DNA of 64,000 bases from Nematopogon swammerdamellus (GCA_946902875.1 OX336355.1:8205347-8269346); one strand, 5' to 3'. Positions 53,600 to 63,929 are shown, numbered from the stretch's first letter. Numbers and translations: made by a program. The notes: a model not told the origin generated them from the sequence alone.

Positions 53600-54342
53600 A
53601 TTAGTCCAGTCATTATATCCAAAAAACCGACCCTACCCGTGAATAATCAGTTCTTGGATTTTTTTTCGTAGGTCCCTCGGGGGGTTCACTGGGAGTGTAA
53701 ATTCAAAAAGTAGACTGAATCTGGCTCCTGTGTATATTCGAAAAACGTTTTTTCTTGAATAACTCGGCCATTTTTTATTTTACAATAAAACCGTGAGGAC
53801 AAAAATTGTAGGAAATTTGATTCTCTACAACTTTGTTTCTCTTCATTCATGCCGTAAACCGTGGAACATAGGAGATAATGATAATATTTTGAATTTGTCG
53901 CGTTTTTCAAGTTTAATTTCCAAAATATCGATTTTGGGGGAAAAAAGGTGGGACCAAAAATTGTTGAGAATTTGATTCTCTACAAGTTTAGTCCTCTTCA
54001 TGTATGCCGTAAAGTTGAAAATAAACGAGATGATGAAAATATTTTGAATTTGTCGCTTTTTCAAATTTAATTTCCAAAATATCGATCCTAGAAGAAAAAT
54101 TGCGAGGACCAAACTTGTAGAGAATCAAATTTCCTACAATTTTTGTGCTCACGGTTTTACTGTAAAATCAAAAATGGCCGAGTTATTCAAGAAAAACCGT
54201 TTTTCGAATATACACAGGAGCCTGATTCAGTCTACTTTTTGAATTTACACTCCCAGTGATCCCCCCCGAGGGACCTACGAAAAAAATCCAAGAACTGATT
54301 ATTCACGTGTCAAAATCTATAATGACTGAACTAATTGTCACT
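53600..54342. mobile_element. Fold-back element with >190-bp inverted ends and inner tandem units
   Basis: The left arm 53639-53830 and right arm 54105-54306 are near-perfect inverses: GTGAATAATCAGTTCTTGGA, GTAGGTCCCTCGG, AAAAAGTAGACTGAAT, TGTGTATATTCGAAAAACG, AACTCGGCCATTTTT. Similarity continues weakly outward to about 53600 and 54342. The centre holds two ~140-bp direct units (TTGATTCTCTACAA, CTCTTCAT-ATGCCGTAAA, AATATTTTGAATTTGTCGC, CCAAAATATCGAT). Frames on both strands are shadows of these repeats. Confidence 0.9.
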
Positions 54343-54414
54343 GACGAGACTAACGTGAGACGAATCTCTTAGGCAGTAGTTCTGTTTTGGAATCTACTTA
54401 GTTTATTATACAGA

Positions 54415-54602
54415 CTAGGTTTTGCCCGCGGCTTAGCTTCGCGTGACTCTTTGGTCACAACGCAAACTCCCTAAAAATCTTATTCGGACTACCCTGATCT
54501 GAGGGACTACCTATAGCAAAAAATTAGCCAAATCCGCCCAGCCGTTCTCAAGTGATGCCCTTAACAACAAACATAATTTAATTTTTATTTACATATATAG
54601 AA
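54415..54602 (-). mobile_element. Helitron-like element (H4)
   Basis: CTAG lies at 54415-54418, then GTTTTGCCCGCGGCTTAGCT, TCGCGTGACTC and later TAGCCAAATCCGCCCAGCCG. The 5' end adjoins the 3' end of the next copy. Confidence 0.65.
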
Positions 54603-54604
54603 GA

Positions 54605-54770
54605 CTAGCTTTAGCCCGCGGCTTCGCTCGCGGTAGACTCGGTTTAATAGCAAATCCGATTTAAAAGCAAATATGATAATAATCTCTTCTATTCTCTCTC
54701 TCCCTCCCTTCCCCTCTATCTCCCTCTCTCTCTTTCCATCCCGCTGTTACAAGTACCTGTGAATACCTTA
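54605..54770 (-). mobile_element. Helitron-like element, subfamily 2 (H5)
   Basis: CTAG lies at 54605-54608, then CTTTAGCCCGCGGCTTCGCT, CGCGGTAGACTCGGTTTAAT and AGCAAATCCGATTT. A CT-rich tract (54690-54740) follows, as in the 47711 copy. The outer limit is uncertain. Confidence 0.65.
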
Positions 54771-55159
54771 AACCTACAAACGAAAGCAGAAAACATATAC
54801 ATGAATATATAATATTGTAATTCGTATTCGGGAGAAAGAAATTGCTCCGTTGCGTAATCGCTACTTTGTAACCGCCACTTACGAAAGCTCCTCTTATTAC
54901 AATTTCAACTCTACCGCCAAACGGCGAAGTAGTTTTTACCGCAGTTCCTTATAACGAGAACAGTGGAACATCTTGACTTAGCCGAGATTGCTAGAGGGAT
55001 AGTTTGAGCCAAAGAAATAAATACCCGAACACGGCATTGTGAACGGAACTGGCGTTGCATACGTTTTACCTTATTATCAGCATTCGGTAGGCGTAGACTC
55101 CATTCCGCAGCAGACGAAATTTACGTGAGTAAACTTGTGTCACAGTGATGTCGCTCAGT
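54771..55159. other. Unique sequence
   Basis: No feature is recognised. Confidence 0.3.
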
Positions 55160-55345
55160 TAGGTGCCATGCCAGCAGATTTGCGGACTGTTGCTAGGCTG
55201 TCTAGCCCGTTAATGCGACGCTTGAAGACACCCAGGTTAAAGGATTCACGAAATACACTCGCCGGAAGACAGTTCCACACTCTAGCGGTGCGACAAAGAA
55301 ACGATTTAGAGAACCGATGGGAAAGTGAAGCAAATAAACATAATT
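55160..55345 (-). mobile_element. CR1/Jockey-like LINE C-terminal end, third lineage
   Basis: The minus frame reads SHRFSKSFLCRTARVWNCLP, then ASVFRESFNLGVFKRRINGL and DSLATVRKSAGMAP with no stop. It is the clearest copy of this lineage. Its downstream sequence is family C, linking it to the type-2 SINE tail. Confidence 0.88.
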
Positions 55346-55479
55346 TTCAGGTTCGGCTCACCTGGTTGCGCGAAGTAGCGTGACCGAGCGAACACTAGCG
55401 CGCGCGGCGGAGGGCGGGCGAAGCACTCTTCATTTGTTGGTACACTATCATTTCACTATATCCAGTAGTCCGTCGGATG

Positions 55480-55560
55480 ACCAGACACAGCCAATAACAC
55501 CACTCCTCGGGCAAGCGCGCTCAGCGACGCGCCATGCCAGCTATAATTTTCAGTTGATTC
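55480..55560 (-). mobile_element. Type-2 SINE/LINE tail (family C)
   Basis: GACACAGCCAATAACACCAC, CTCGGGCAAGCGCGCTCAGC, GACGCGCCATGCCAGCT. The hairpin's first arm is lost. Confidence 0.6.
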
Positions 55561-55604
55561 TGATTCCGCTAATATAAAGATTATAAAATTAAAATCCATA
55601 TGTC

Positions 55605-55668
55605 CATGGGCGTCGTTAGACACCTTATGGGATAGTTCGGCGCCATAAGTCGCGCTTTTAATTTAAAA
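55605..55668 (+). mobile_element. CR1/Jockey-like LINE 3' end, family G
   Basis: CCATGGGCGTCGTTAGACAC, CTTATGGGATAGTTCGGCGC, CATAAGTCGCGC: the final ~60 bp. Confidence 0.75.
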
Positions 55669-55891
55669 AAATCTGGAGGAAATGTCTAATCTGTACTTGT
55701 GTATCTGTGAAATAATCCTAAGATCAGTGTAACTATAGATAGATAATCAGAGAATAATACTCCTTCCCGTAATTGGACCGAAGGACAAAAACGTCGTCGT
55801 CTAATTTATTGACACACCTCTTGAAGAACCCAAGGTACTAGTGAACACATTCTAGGGAACACATTCAGCAGACGACACTATTGCTAAAAAA
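55669..55891. other. Unique sequence with a LINE G scrap
   Basis: CACACCTCTTGAAGAACCCA near 55813 resembles the SFKRG-coding block of family G in reverse. The rest is unrecognised. Confidence 0.3.
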
Positions 55892-55942
55892 AATACAGTC
55901 GAATTGAGAACCTCCTCCTTTTTTTAAGTCGGTTAAAAAACG
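55892..55942 (-). mobile_element. Family K end
   Basis: ATACAGTCGAATTGAGAACC, TCCTCCTTTTTTTAAGTCGG, TTAAAAAA: identical in layout to the right end of 61175-61527. Confidence 0.75.
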
Positions 55943-57013
55943 ATGCGCTCTCTCTCAGCATTGTCTATGATGCGTCTTCTATCCTTTTGCAGTTCTTTGG
56001 CTTGCGCCAAGTTCGGTCGGCTCGTCTGCGACTCATGTTTGAGAATTAAGCGGGCATAATTTAACAGCTGTTCGAGAAGAGCTGGTTACTGTGGACTCTG
56101 CTTGCCTTTGACTATTATTCCTCGACTTTGAGGATTACCTTTCCTTAGCCCGGCGCAGCTCAAGCGGTCAATTCACTAGCAGGCAAGTCGAGAATCGAGT
56201 ACGATAGCTTGAGTACAATAGCACATCTGATTCATTGCCGTAGGAAATAATATATATCTTAAATTAAACCATCATTATATTGTATCAACTTCTATTTTAG
56301 TTCGTCGCACTGAAATTCCGTTACTGTTTGAATTTTTTTTGTCCATTTTGTTCTATCGTAGAACTAATAGTAGAACTAGATGGACTAACCCTAATCAGCT
56401 CAGTACTATGTACTAGTATTTAGGTACCCAAAAAGACAAACGTTTTAGTTTTATCTCGCTCCAAGCAATTAAAGAGAGATAAGCTAAAATGTTAGCCTTT
56501 TGGGACAATGTGTAATCTAGACACTTACTGAGTAGGCACATTTTCGACGTAATTTCAGTGCGACAGATTACAATAGAAGTTTTAACAACATAATGATGAT
56601 ATTGATTGATTGACTGTTTGATACGCGAAACGCTCGGCGCGCGAGTCTTTGGCCGTTTTTTTATCGTAAGTAATTGTCAAATGTCGCTACATAATCCCAA
56701 TCTATTAATTTTATTCTGTATTATACTCGAGACTCGATTGGCTTGCTAGTGAATTGTCCTTCAGGCCGGCCGCCGTTTTAGTCATTATCGGATATACGGG
56801 CTCGCTGAGAGTGAGAGGCATCTCTTTGGAGATAAATCCGCTTTGGCTCCTCGGTCTGGCGAAAAAGATTTGCGGACTGAAGTGTCCGGATCTCGGCTAA
56901 AGCGATTGTTTTTACAAATAATTTGTGGACAGATTTTTCTGGAAAATTATTAAACATTCTGTGAGCTTCACGTGAACTTAAGAAATGATTGTCTACCATT
57001 ACTTACTCCTGTT
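55943..57013. other. Unique sequence
   Basis: 56775-56870 has GAGAGGCATCTCTTTGGAGA and TAAATCCGC, resembling a family P UTR. No gene is recognised. Confidence 0.3.
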
Positions 57014-57262
57014 TTCCTTCCTTACCTATAATAAAATCCAACGTCTGCTTTCTGTCTGAGTGTCTGAGTGTCTGAGTGTCTGAGTGTATGTCTGTCTGTC
57101 CGCTTATAACTGGAGAACCAATGAACCGATTTTAATAAAAAAAAAATCTACGGATAGCTGGATTCTTCCCATCAACTATAGGCTACTTACTATCACGCTA
57201 AATGGCTTATGAGGTTAGCAGTGAAGTGAAATATGAGAGCGGGCGGAGCCGCGGGCACAGCT
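57014..57262 (+). mobile_element. Family L element (L2)
   Basis: It matches 6543-6769 in reverse: TCCTTCCTTACCTATAATAA, TCCAACGTCTGCTTTCTGTC, a (TGTCTGAG)n run at 57053-57085, GAACCGATTTTAATAAAA, GCTAAATGGCTTATGAGGTT, AGCGGGCGGAGCCGCGGGCA. The strand follows the inferred Helitron-like 3' end at 57262. Confidence 0.55.
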
Positions 57263-57935
57263 CAAAATCTGTAACGACCGGACGCGCCGTCTTTGATTCT
57301 GTGTTCGTTTATATCTCAAAAAATCTACTCAAACAAGTCCACATGGTATTCACTGACGCTCTGTGGTATATCTAAGATGATTATTACATGTGCCATTATG
57401 CAGTGATTATGGCTATTTCTTTATTATAATTAGATCTAAGCTTATAATCAAATGTACAATTACACCTAAAATAAGAAATTAAAACGATCAAATTTAAATT
57501 AAATAAAACTACAATTACAATCTTTGCTATTGTTGTATCTATAACTGCTATAAATCCTAAGCAGTTCAAAAACCTTGGAGCTGCGATCAGTACTTATATA
57601 CAAAATTCAGCAGAAAGAGATATACATACGATTGTGTGAGTGCAGTACGAGTAGAAACGAATTCGTTCACAAAATGCAACATCGAAACATTCCCGTGCAC
57701 ATTGTAATAATTCTTCGTTTTTGCTGAATTCCCGTGCACATTGTAACAACCCTTCGTTTTTGCTTCGCCATAACCAGATAAAAAGGAAACCTGAACGATT
57801 TTGGGTTAATAAATTGTGAGTTTCGTAAAGGCCGGCGCTCTGGAATGCGTTAATGAATTGTATCCTCTTGCAGGTATAGGTTTTGCATCTCACGATGGCA
57901 TGTTCATGTGAACTTGCCTTTTATATATATATGAT
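57263..57935. other. Unique sequence with a 39-bp tandem duplication
   Basis: ATTCCCGTGCACATTGTAA ... TTCTTCGTTTTTGCT is repeated twice at about 57688-57764. The 99-codon minus frame over it is repeat-derived and unrecognised. Confidence 0.4.
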
Positions 57936-58009
57936 GAAGATCTAGTTGTGGGAAGGAGGATTTTCCTCTGGTGGTCTATGGTTCCACTCAGGCGTATATT
58001 TACCAACCT

Positions 58010-58225
58010 ACACGTCACTACGCATCAGCCGAAGAGATGACGACCGTTGGAGTAACCGTGTTTTGGACCACCCGCCAAGTGGGACGATGACATCAAATAC
58101 GAGTACGTCGGCGGAAAGCAGTGCTTCAGTACCGCTCTGAAGGCCGGGAGGACTGAAGGCAACTTGGAAAGAGTAGGGTCATTCGCGTCCAGAAGTGGAT
58201 GCATACTCGCTGACTCTGACTGTAT
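58010..58225 (+). mobile_element. RTE-like LINE, C-terminal end (D8)
   Basis: CAGCCGAAGAGATGACGACC, GTTGGAGTAACCGTGTTTTGGACC, ACCCGCCAAGTGGGACGATG, TACGTCGGCGGAAAGCAGTG and a CGCTGACTCTGACTG tail. An internal deletion removes the HWRP block. Confidence 0.85.
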
Positions 58226-58335
58226 ATATTTACCTATGGACCGAGTGGGCGGCAGGTCTTTAGGGGTGGAAGCTGCGGCATCGCTGCTGTTCGGTGCGGA
58301 GGCTGAGTTGGTAGGCAACCAATACTTATAATAAA

Positions 58336-58684
58336 TCTGTAAGGGATGGTCATGGAGTAAGTTACTTTGTTTAATGAGATACTGATATTGTAATAGACTC
58401 TATGTATGATATTAAAATTAAATTGACGATTTTTAGAAATCTTTTCTGTATGTATGTTCCTCCATAACTCTTAAACCGATCATCTGAATTCGATGAAACA
58501 TGCATTACAAGCACATTGGACACAGGATAGGCTAAATAAAATTCAGTTCCGGTTACACTAAGATGTGGCTCTCATACAAACCGAATTGTTCCGCGCGCCG
58601 AAATAAAGGTGCAGCAGCGGGCTTACTTACTTTCTTATTTTTAAATACGAATTTCACGCGAGCGAAGCCGCGGGTAGAAGCTAG
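58336..58684 (+). mobile_element. Non-autonomous Helitron-like element (H2)
   Basis: It runs from TCTGTAAGGGATGGTCATGG (preceded by A) to ACGCGAGCGAAGCCGCGGGT then AGAAGCTAG (followed by T). Positions match H1 (26586-26954) along the whole length. Shared internal blocks are GATGTGGCTCTCATACAAAC, AACTCTTAAACCGATCATCT and ACGAATTTCACGCGAGC. Confidence 0.8.
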
Positions 58685-58768
58685 TAAACTAATAAATAAG
58701 GGCGACGGTGGTGAAATGGACGTGGAGACATGACTACTGCAATGGCGAGTGCAAAGAAGGAAGGTTAT

Positions 58769-59272
58769 AAAAAGTTAAATTACAAATTTAAAAAACCCCC
58801 GACCCTTAAAAAGGCTAAAATAATTTCCGTTTACTTACTTAAAGGAGTCGGGAGACCGCTAAGTAAATACCCGCGCAGCTCTGAGTTTTTATATTTTATT
58901 TACTTAGCGGTCCCCCGAATCCTTAAAGTAAGTAAACGGAAATTATTTTTGGCTTTTTAAGGGTCGGGGGTTTTTTAAATTTGTAATTTAACTTTTATTT
59001 CAAGCTTTTTTAAAAAAACCGCATGAAAATCGGTCCACTTTTTAAGATAATAAATTTTTTTATTACTTAATTACTTGATTACTTGATTACAAAAATAGCT
59101 AAGAACCATCCCGATTAAACAAGCTTCCTAATAAAAAAAACCGCATCCAAATCGGTCCATCCGTTTGGGAGCTACGATGCCACAGACAGACACACACACT
59201 CACACTCACACACACACACACACACACACACGTCAAACTTATAACACCCCTCCGTTTTTTTCGTCGGGGGTT
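58769..59272 (-). mobile_element. Family E, full-length with extended left arm (E4)
   Basis: It has the same order as E2, but AAAAGTTAAATTACAAATTT precedes the hairpin on its outer side (58769-58793) as well as following it on the inner side. The inverted arms are therefore about 25-30 bp longer here. A (CA)n run lies at 59190-59231. Confidence 0.88.
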
Positions 59273-59758
59273 AAAAACAGCTGATCGGTATGGAGAGGCC
59301 GGCAGCGGAGGCAGTGCGGCTTTGCCCTTACCCTTTTTTTTTTTAAATGTCAATGAATTTCGCCCATATTTGGAACAGACATAGGCCTTTTTAGCTCGTG
59401 TGGCTCCGTGGGATGCAACATCTGTAACGGTCGAGCTTGCATGCGTCATCGGTTGCCATACCAGCTGCATATGTATGCCTGTATGCGAGCGTGTGTGAGT
59501 GTTTGTGTGTGATTGAAGGTGCACGAGTGAGTAGACACTCTGGAATGTGGGATACGATAAACGGATTCCGGTATTCATCGCACGTGATATAACTTAGTAG
59601 GATCCATATGCGATCGCTTCGCGCAAGAGCATCTATTCCCTAGAGAGCAAAGAATACAAGGTCAGAAGCTGCAACTCGTCGACCAAGTGAACTTCAACTT
59701 TATTTACTGTACACTGGACTATACTATACATACTATGTATACTGTACTGAACTATTTT
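59273..59758. other. Unique sequence between two E copies
   Basis: A T-run lies at 59334-59345 and a TATAC-rich patch at 59707-59745. No gene is recognised; the 159-codon minus frame (59099-59578) starts here and runs into antisense E. Confidence 0.35.
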
Positions 59759-60186
59759 TAACCCCCGACGAAAATAACGGAGGGGTGTTATATATAAGTT
59801 TGACGTGTGTGTGTGATGGATGGACCGATTTGGATGCGGTTTTTTTTATTATGAAGCTTGTTTAATCGGGATGGTTCTTAGCTATGTTTGTAATCAATTA
59901 ATCAAGTAATTAAGTAATAAAAAAATTTATTATCTTAAAAAGTGGACCGATTTTCACGCGGTTTTTAAAAAAAAAACTTGAAATAAATGTAAAATTACAA
60001 ATTTAAAAAACCCCCGACCCTTAAAAAGTCAAAAATAATTTCCGTTTACTTACTTAAAGGAGTCGGAGGACCGCTAAGTAAATAAAGTATAAAAACTCAG
60101 AGCTGCGCGGGAATTTACTTAGTGGTCCGCCGGCTCCTTTAAGTAAGTAAACGGAATAATTTTTTACTTTTTAAGGGTTGGGGGTT
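59759..60186 (+). mobile_element. Family E, full-length, short microsatellite (E5)
   Basis: It starts AACCCCCGACGAAAATAACG; the GT run is only about five units and the GGCATCGTAGC part is deleted. The hairpin at 60008-60186 is diverged at the right end (TTGGGGGTT). Confidence 0.85.
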
Positions 60187-61174
60187 TTTAATTTAAAATA
60201 CCAAAGTTCTAAGTATAATTAAAAGCAACATTAATCAATGAAATATTTCCTTATGTTGAAAGCCTTATTGGAAAATTTCATGCCTATTTGGGAAATGTAA
60301 TTTAACTGTGTTGTCTATTTAGAATTGTTAAAGTGTAACAATTCTCTGTATATGATTCGAAAAAATAACAAAAATTAAGAGAGTAAAATAAATTCCTAGT
60401 AGTAATGCTTTACAAAATGATTGCCTCCTAAAATGACCACCAAGACGTAACAAAACATATAAATAAGGTGTTTTTAAACCTTTAACATAAAAAAAAACGT
60501 TTATTAGTCAAATCCTGGGTTCACTAACAGAAAACTTTTCGAACATTGAAAACGCTCGTATTTAATTCAATGAAAAAATAAACCCTATGTAAATCCTCCA
60601 AAAATACTTGTTCCTCAAAGCTTGATGTAGATCCTCGGGGTGCCGCCGCGCCGCGCCCGGGCGGTGTGCGTTACAACATCGACTGTTAAATTAGAACGGC
60701 AAACAGTAACTCGGCAAAGCTCATTTATTTCTTACTAATCCCTATTTCCGAGGGCTCTTTCAAAGACCATCGTCGGATTAATTCGCAAAGTTTTAATGTC
60801 CTCTGGAGCCCGGGCCCTTCCCGGATCCACTCCGCAGCGAGAGCATTCAAATTGTGAATTCTTCACTCCGCCCGACTGCCTCCATGGAACTGGGAATGTT
60901 TTTAAATGCATTTTGTTATTAACACGAACATAAACGTTATACCATGTCGTTGCTGCTGTGGAACTCGTGGAAGCAAGGCAGGGCTCTGGTCTGAGATGTC
61001 ACGTGCGCGGATACTCTAGCCCCCTAGTGCCTCTAGTAGCATTTGTTAATTATTAAGAGAAGCCACAGAGATAACATAAATAAAACAAAACATACAATAT
61101 ACTAAGTTTAGTAAAATAATAGGCCTATCCTACCCCCACAAATGTTTCCCATGAGACATAACCGGTTATTTTTA
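60187..61174. other. Unique sequence, GC-rich island at 60630-60900
   Basis: 60630-60900 (CGCCGCGCCGCGCCCGGGCG, GAGCCCGGGCCCTTCCCGGA) matches no repeat in the window and lies in AT-rich surroundings. It is a candidate conserved or regulatory segment. No frame is recognised. Confidence 0.35.
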
Positions 61175-61527
61175 CTTGCTTTAGCACCACCGCCTTCAAT
61201 TCTAGGATTAGATTTTTTTTATTTCATACATTTTTGAAGGCGGTTTTAATATTTTTTTTTAATAGTTTTTTATTTCACAGTTTTTTTTTTCGTAATTTTT
61301 TGCTATTAATGTATTCGGCGGAATCGCTTCCGCCTCGCATTCCAATCCGACCTTGACCAAATTAAAATGGGACCACACGGGAAGCACCAGCTTTCAAATA
61401 AAAAAAGAATTTTCAAAATCGGTTTACCCAGTAGAAAATTCTGAGGTAACAAACATAAAAATAAAATTAAAAAAAATACAGTCGAATTGAGAACCTCCTC
61501 CTTTTTTTTTAAGTCGGTTAAAAACAA
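61175..61527 (-). mobile_element. Family K, full-length
   Basis: On the minus strand: AACCGACTTAAAAAAAAGGA, GGAGGTTCTCAATTCGACTG, GGGTAAACCGATTTTGAAAA, GCTGGTGCTTCCCGTGTGG, GGCGGAAGCGATTCCGCCGA, AACCGCCTTCAAAAATG and GAAGGCGGTGGTGCTAAAGC. An inner hairpin GGCGGAA-GCGA-TTCCGCC is conserved with 38070-38095. Confidence 0.85.
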
Positions 61528-62618
61528 AGTAAATTATCGTTATATGGAAAAAAAATACGAGTTTGTCCCTTTTGGTGTGGGGACTCTTGGGGTGTGAGCC
61601 CGGACGCCAAACAACTAGTGAAGCAGTTCGGTCTACTGATTATGGAGGCTTCCGGGGACCATTTCGTCCAGAGCCTTTCTCACCCAAAACATAAGCTTGG
61701 CATTCAGCGGAACGCTAGTTCGGTCCCTAACAGCTCAAATGGAGGAAATATTTATTTTAATGTAGTTGTTATGTAGGTTTATATTGCTCTGTTTTTTTTT
61801 CACTTTATATACTAGCCTTAATTATTTCTTTGTATTTAAATCATTCTTCTATAAAACGTAAGTTGTTTCCAGCATTCTTCATTTAATGTTGGAAAAAAAC
61901 GTTGAATACTGCGTAACCCTTTTCTCCCTGTACACTAAACAAGGCTGCGTATGACCCTAGATGACGCTAAGTTATGTTTAATTTTTCAGAAAATCTTAGC
62001 CTGAACAAGGTACAATTCATGGATATGAAATTTCAGGGATATCCGCACCACATTTATAATTTTAAATTTTTTGGAATAACATAAATTTTTCTCGATAAAA
62101 AAAAACGCAAAGATCTGTCCAATTTGCAGAAATAACGAAAAATCTTAAGATTTGTTCAGATTTTTAATTGTTCTGCTAATTAATTGTTCTGGATTACAAA
62201 GACAAAGCCAAGAAATACATATTATTAAGTTCGCATCGTGCTTATAAATTTATTACACAAGGAACCCAATCTAAAACTAAGCTAACCTAACCTATACTAT
62301 ATCATAGAAATCCTAGGCTCGTTTAGTGAAAACTGCATGTACCTAAATCGGTTTAGCCATTTTCGAGTTTACCCGTTGCATAAGATAGTAGTGATTTCAG
62401 GGCGGCAAATGCGTTGTCATACATAACATTTTCGTTGGTATGCCTTGTTGGTATGCATAGTGATAGATAAGCAGCATTAATGTGTGCTGCTTATACCTAT
62501 GTTGTTACAGCACTGTCCGGCAGCGGTTGTTTTGGCAAGATAATTAGATTATCTGCTAAGTAAGAGGCACAGCAGTAATCCGTGGGGTGTGATTAATATA
62601 TTATTTTAGACTCTTTTA
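61528..62618. other. AT-rich unique sequence
   Basis: No gene is recognised. A 60-codon plus frame at 61594-61776 lacks motifs. Confidence 0.3.
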
Positions 62619-62715
62619 TAAAGGGCTGTGCCCAATAGTCCTTCGGGTATAAATAAGACACAGCCAAAAACACCACTCGCGAAAAGCGAGATACCATGTC
62701 AGCTATGACAGCTGT
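62619..62715 (-). mobile_element. Type-2 SINE/LINE tail (family C)
   Basis: AAAGGGCTGTGCCCAATAGT, GACACAGCCAAAAACACCAC, GCGAGATACCATGTCAGCT. The GGCTGTG/CACAGCC stem is intact. Confidence 0.75.
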
Positions 62716-63029
62716 CAACAAAGAAGGCAAATCACCAATCAGAAAGAACAGGTAAAACATTCGCCTGCAAACTGTGTTATGGGTATGGGTTTATTTACGA
62801 GATTAATTTGCATTTTTCTACAATAAGCTTCTATACCAAATCTACTTCCTAAAAAACTTACAATGTTTTTTCATACAAATTGTGGCTGTCGATTAGCTCC
62901 TCTCAACTGTATGATAAATATATATATTATACATATATATGTATATACCGTCAGTTAACTGTTAACCGAGACTTAACCGGAGGTGGTGAAATCGGTTATC
63001 AAACATCGAAGGTTGACTAGAAAACTTGA
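62716..63029. other. AT-rich unique sequence
   Basis: TATATATG-type low complexity lies at 62915-62945. Nothing else is recognised. Confidence 0.3.
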
Positions 63030-63140
63030 AAATATTTTCAAAGGATAAGTCCGCCTTTGCACTTCCATGTACTTAGTACAAACTTCCTCAGCTTTCATAA
63101 TGTACCTCTTTGTGGAGTAATAAAGCATTTCTGCCTTCTG
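63030..63140 (+). mobile_element. LINE 3' UTR, family P
   Basis: TTCAAAGGATAAGTCCGCCT, TTGCACTTCCATGTACTTAG, TGTGGAGTAATAAAGCATTT. It is the plus-strand counterpart of 45238. Confidence 0.65.
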
Positions 63141-63560
63141 CAATAAACTTTGTGCACCGCTGCACCGCCAAAAAGTGTAAAGCACGTTTCTAAACAAAAA
63201 ACTACTTTGTAAAATGTTATCTGTCGCTTCGCGCCAAAGTGTCGCCGTTCGTAACTCCACGGCCGTGAATCAGCGCTCAGCAGACGTCTCTCTGTCGGCA
63301 GTCGGCACTAAACGATCGCTCGATGTCTGTTTTTACAGCGTCCACAACGCATAGCTCCCTGTCGTGTCGTGGGGTCTTAATGAGACGTTTTGTGCCTGCC
63401 GATGTGTCCGTCAGGTCAGCAGACAGAACGCTCAGATGTAAAAGAACATACATACAAACAAACCTCGCAATGGAGTAAGCAGAGCCAACGTATTTCCATG
63501 GTGGCAACCGTTCTTTTTGACATACACATGTAAAAGTACGTGGTTTCAATATCAGTCTAG
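63141..63560. other. Unique sequence
   Basis: The frames here (minus 62973-63260 and 63277-63570) are unrecognised. AATGGAGTAAGCAGAGCCAAC near 63470-63490 resembles the reversed end of family A. Confidence 0.3.
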
Positions 63561-63870
63561 CCTGTCGCACTTTAGCGCGGCATCTTGTCCTTATCCCTTA
63601 GTCGCCTTTTACGACATCCACGGGGAGAGATGCAGTGGAGTTATTCTTTCCAAGTACCGGCCCCACACGGTTCTCACATTGGCACGGTCCTTCCACCGAG
63701 TCATGCAGCAGGTGGGTCTCCGTGCCTTACTTGATGCTTGATAGTTATCTTGTCCTAATACATTGCTAAACGTAATAGTCGGTGTTGTGCTGTAATTTAC
63801 TAGAGTACGTGCAGCACAACACAGATTACTCTGTTTACCCCGATTGTCGGGATAGAGCGTGTCGTATGTT
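63561..63870. mobile_element. Family A copy with inverted 5' half (A8)
   Basis: 63561-63670 is the 5' part of A on the minus strand (CCTGTCGC to the CCGTGTGGGG start). From 63672 the remaining 3' part runs on the plus strand (TCTCACATTGGCACGGTCCT through both 3' hairpins to GCGTGTCGTATG). About 8 nt of the family are lost at the inversion point. This is the shape left by twin priming. Confidence 0.85.
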
Positions 63871-63929
63871 TGTAATTAGTCTCCAATAGCTCTCAAATTC
63901 TCCCTTTAGCGTGTGAGATTAATTTTTTA

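Noticed and set aside
59099..59578. 159-codon minus-strand frame with valine/cysteine run
   Set aside because: The run is a translated (GT)n microsatellite of family E; the frame spans element and flank.
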